Shown here: in pieces, positions 60,871-64,000 of the stretch
Layout: every line of letters starts with the position of its first letter
Numbering within the stretch: the first letter of the stretch is position 1
Source of the DNA: Cubamyces lactineus
Taxonomy: Eukaryota > Basidiomycota > Agaricomycetes > Polyporales > Polyporaceae
DNA length: 64,000 nucleotides
Direction of reading: 5' to 3'
Assembly (NCBI GenBank): GCA_022376465.1
Contig: JACDTU010000012.1
Coordinates: 1,054,001-1,118,000, forward strand
Translations under genes and position numbers: made by a program
The notes under the pieces: model-generated
Told to the model about the DNA's origin: nothing
What the model saw: the letters and a program-made list of their open reading frames with translations, nothing else
The model's database searches: none

Positions 60871-62095
60871 ATGCAATCCTCGGATCTCACCAGGGAATGC
60901 GAGGATCTTGTGGCGCAAATCGCCGCCTTGCACACTAGACCTTCTACGCCAACACGAGTATCGGCCCCTCCTCCAATTAGCTTGCCCAGCACCACTCATG
61001 CCACGGCCAACAAACCGACCCTCCCCCGCAAATCCTCGCGCAGGTTCGGTTACAAGACGGCTCCTCTCGTGCCCACTCTCAGCACGCTAGAGGTCGATCC
61101 CTTGTCCGATCCGGGCACGTCTGTAGTGGTGGAAGAAGTTCGACCGGCCAGAAAGAATTTCCAGAGCATTGATGCCCAGTTGGCTCAGGTGGCATTCCCA
61201 ACGCCCGAGGCAGCGTTGAGGGAGAGCCCTTTCAGCCTACCGCCACCTTCTGCAGCTCCGTCGCGCTCAAGATGCGACTCCCAATCGGGGACATACGCCA
61301 AGTCGAGGAAGAGGCGCCGAGACGGCGATGAGACTCGCGATATGGTCATACAGAAGGAAGAACCGGCGACGGAGAAAGCAAGTGCCGATGATTCGTCAAG
61401 GTTGATTATACGTATCAAGCCACCAACTCCACGCCCCTCGCTGAGCCTATCTGAACGATTCACGCTCGAGATCGTGCCGGATGAAAAGCACACATCAATC
61501 TGGGACGATGTGCTGGAAATCGAGTAAGCTTTAGTTTCTGCTTAATCCGACATCACCGTGCACAGAACTAACGCCGCTCTCTTTTGGCAGTGATACGTAT
61601 CCTTGGTCTGGCAAGCTCATCATATCTGACCGCCAGCCTTGGACACACAGCTACACCTCCAGCATCTTCGAAGACTTCTCGATCCAGCTAGATGCCCTGC
61701 TCGAGCCGCGGAGCAGTCCCCCAGCTGAGGCCTCCGAGCTCGCGTACACTTGGCAGACGAACTATTCCGGCTACCGCGTCTCCTCTCCAGCAAGCCTATG
61801 CGACACCCCGTCAATCAAATACGACCGCGGTATAGCACTAGAGAAAAGGATGTTCGTCATAGAGCCAGACGAGCCGGGCGAACCGCGCATGTGGATGAAA
61901 CGATTTTGGGTCCCCATCCCGCTTTCCCTGTTCGCTAGGGCGGAGCATAGAACATTCGTTTGCAGCGCGAGGATGACGGTCGAAGACGCTGGCATGATGG
62001 GCGAGATCGCTGCAGAGTGTGTCACAGTCAGCATCGAACGCTTGATTTGCAAGCGGCTGCTTGCCGGTCTAAACACTCCAAAGGCGACAACGTAG
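60871..62095 (+). CDS. Orphan protein with a conserved-looking C-terminal domain (385 aa)
   Basis: Two exons (60871-61523, 61591-62095) close to 385 residues. A short helical start (MQSSDLTRECEDLVAQIAAL) is followed by a Ser/Pro-rich disordered region with a nuclear-localisation-like KSRKRRRDGDE. A globular C-terminal part then begins near RLIIRIKPPTPRPSLSLSER and includes YPWSGKLIISDRQPWTH, EKRMFVIEPDEPGEP and RFWVPIPLSLFARAEHRTF. I do not recognise the family. The layout suggests a nuclear or regulatory protein. It is convergent with SRP68, with 202 bp between the stop codons. Confidence 0.75.
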
Positions 62096-62297
62096 TTGGT
62101 TCGGCGTGATCTTATAGACTTTTGTTTTATAACGTGTATGTATAGGTTAGCGTATCGTGAACGTTGTGTTCTCAATGTACCACATAGCATGTGCATCGCT
62201 CAGGGCGGCCTCAAGCATCAGATGGGCAACTAGCAACTCGACCACATTCTACACAATTCAGACAGAAGATACATACATTCTCCATACACGGTGACTC

Positions 62298-64000
62298 TCA
62301 ACGGCGACCCCACCAACCTCCAAGGAGGCTGCTCAATCCACCCCGAGCCTGCGCGGACGGTTCGGGAGTTGCGGCCCGTTCGATCTCCTCAACCTTTGCT
62401 CTCGACGTCGCCGATTTCTTCTCCACGGCTTGTTGGGGCACTGGAGCCGCAACCGTAACCTGAGCTGGTGCCGGTGCCTTGCCAGCACGTTCTTGCAATC
62501 GATCCATGTCTAGGTTGATGTAGTTGAGCGCGATGTCAAAGAAGAGGGGCTTCTTGTACGTCTTGCTGCTCTCCGCATCCAGCGCGCCGCCGTTGTACGC
62601 GAACCAGTCGTTCTTGAAAGCTGTGCTGTCGAGCGCGAGCTCCTCGTTGAGCTTGTCGAGGTCGGCGAGCGTGAGCGGGTAGAACGCCGGATTGCCGTTG
62701 TTGATTGGGTCGGTCTCGATCATGCCCTCTAGCATGGAACGACACTCGCGCAGGTGGATCGACGCATGCTGAGTGAGCGAAAGCGTCTCGGCGTACTTCT
62801 TGAGCGGGGCGTAGCACAATGCAAGGTAGTAGCACCGGCGCGCTTTGGTGAACGCGAGCCTGGCGTCGACGGCAGATGCAAGATCGGGACTCTCATCGAC
62901 GATGGTCAGCGTGCGCATCTGCTCGAGCGACTGCAGGACGCTGTCGAGGAGTTTGACGATCGCAGGATAGAGCCGCACATCGACTTGTACTTTGCGCGCT
63001 TTGCTGTGCCCGGAGTGGCTCTTCTGCGCAGCTTGTAGTTGGTGAAGAAGGGTCGACATGAGGAGGATGTCTCGCTGGACCCGCCGAGACAAGAGCTGGT
63101 AGACAATGTAGGCGTGGACAAAGTGTACGTCTCTGGTACCCGCCGCGGCGGTCGTACCGCTCATCTGCAATACCGTCAAGCTCCTTGCATGATGTAGGTG
63201 ATTCACTGCGTACCTTCTGCGCCTCTACGAGCTTCCGGGAGACATCTTCAGCCTCACTGAGAGCAAGCAGGATGGCATCGTAAGAAGCGACTCCGCCACG
63301 CTTCGCCCGCGCGCCTCGGGCACTCTTGCCCTTCTCAGCATCTGCAGCCTGAGGGTCGCTGCCCTTCTCCTCTGCCTTCTTTGCCTGGGTCAACTTCTCC
63401 TCGGCATCTTGCACCTTCAACAGTACGTCGACAAGCTCAGGGTTACGGATCGGCACTGGCTCTCCTTCCCAGAGCAGCTCCTTCAACTTGCCTCTCTCCT
63501 CCGCGGCCCCACCGCTTTCCTTGCCAAGTTGCGAGAGGATGGCGTCGCAGTCTTGCACGAGCGCGTTGCGATGACGAGGGGCCACCTCCGCGACGACCGC
63601 GTCTACATCGTAAGCTTTCTCCCTGCGAAGTTCGTGCGCACAGTGCCGAATCTCGGGACCAATCTCGTCCGCGAACGCAATAGCAAGGGCCTGCTCGCGA
63701 CTCGTAGTAGCCGCGCCAGCGAGCGCATCCAGCATGTTGCGCGCGACGCATAATTGGATCAGCGCGTCTTCGAAGTCGTACCGTTGCCGGAGGAGACGCC
63801 CATTTAGGATAAGGGTATATGTAGTCACTTGCGCGAGATCTTCAGCGGACAAACGCCCCTGCGCGTACAAGGCCTGGCAGTGGGAGAGAAGTTGCGTTGC
63901 CCAGTGGATAGACCGGCGCATGCGGCGACCGGCATGCTTGCGGCTCGATGAGGATTTCTTCTGTGCGTCTTCCGCTGCCGCGCCTTTTGCCGTCTTTGCG
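62298..64000 (-). CDS. SRP68: Signal recognition particle subunit SRP68 (5' end beyond window)
   Basis: Two exons (64000-63214, continuing out of the window, and 63164-62298) supply 550 residues. The protein is helical with TPR-like character. It includes RRSIHWATQLLSHCQALY, NGRLLRQRYDFEDALIQLC, the domain that ends DVHFVHAYIVYQLLSRRV, RRCYYLALCYAPLKKYAE, and a C-terminal end with KPLFFDIALNYINLDMDRL and GGLSSLLGGWWGRR. The last two match the SRP72-binding tail of SRP68. SRP68 with SRP72 binds 7SL RNA in the particle that targets ribosomes to the ER. A Lys/Ala-rich insert lies around EKGKSARGARAKRGG. The N-terminal RNA-binding part is probably largely off the right edge. Confidence 0.93.

Noticed and set aside
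1..64000. CRISPR arrays, rRNA genes, transposons with terminal repeats, reverse transcriptase or transposase genes
   Set aside because: None was recognised by reading; short or degenerate element remnants in the unassigned stretches would need a repeat-library search to exclude.

Overview
This is a window of intron-rich nuclear DNA from a filamentous basidiomycete, most likely an agaricomycete mushroom-forming fungus. The basis is the many short GT-AG introns (about 50-80 bp), a DUF6534 seven-helix membrane protein, a mitochondrial ClpP (absent from budding yeast), a membrane-anchored ADAM protease, fungal Brr6/Brl1, and orphan families I know only from basidiomycetes. Sixteen protein-coding genes could be traced to complete or edge-truncated exon chains whose reading phases close. 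A seventeenth lacks only its 5' end. There is also one intron-containing tRNA and one decayed kinase-like gene.

Layout. 1-322: first coding exon of the CYC8/SSN6 corepressor, running off the left edge, preceded by about 8.5 kb with no recognisable gene. 8.8-12.3 kb: a SERF/4F5 protein and a 20-exon DUF6534 gene. 12.3-15.9 kb: unresolved, with hints of a DUF6533-like relic. 15.9-18.7 kb: ClpP and Brr6/Brl1, divergent from a 212-bp promoter. 22.0-25.7 kb: an aspartic-protease-like membrane protein that has lost its catalytic motifs, tRNA-Asn, and a kinase pseudogene. 28.1-31.5 kb: the ADAM metalloprotease. 34.9-43.3 kb: two conserved unknown proteins flanking GCN20. 44.3-53.2 kb: the SNF2/STH1 remodeller and Ku80, divergent. 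55.0-56.9 kb: ribosomal proteins uS8 and eS17, divergent. 57.6-64 kb: a mucin-like single-pass protein, a CHY zinc-finger protein, an orphan 385-residue protein, and SRP68 running off the right edge.

The genes are mostly housekeeping: transcriptional repression, chromatin remodelling, DNA end joining, translation and its stress signalling, SRP targeting, nuclear-envelope assembly and mitochondrial proteolysis. Three divergent pairs share short promoters. Between them lie a few kilobases at a time where I can support no gene. No transposon, CRISPR array, rRNA or secondary-metabolite cluster was recognised. The least ordinary items are the extreme exon fragmentation of the DUF6534 gene, the catalytically dead protease-like receptor, the kinase pseudogene with stops where its family has glutamine, and the membrane-anchored ADAM.
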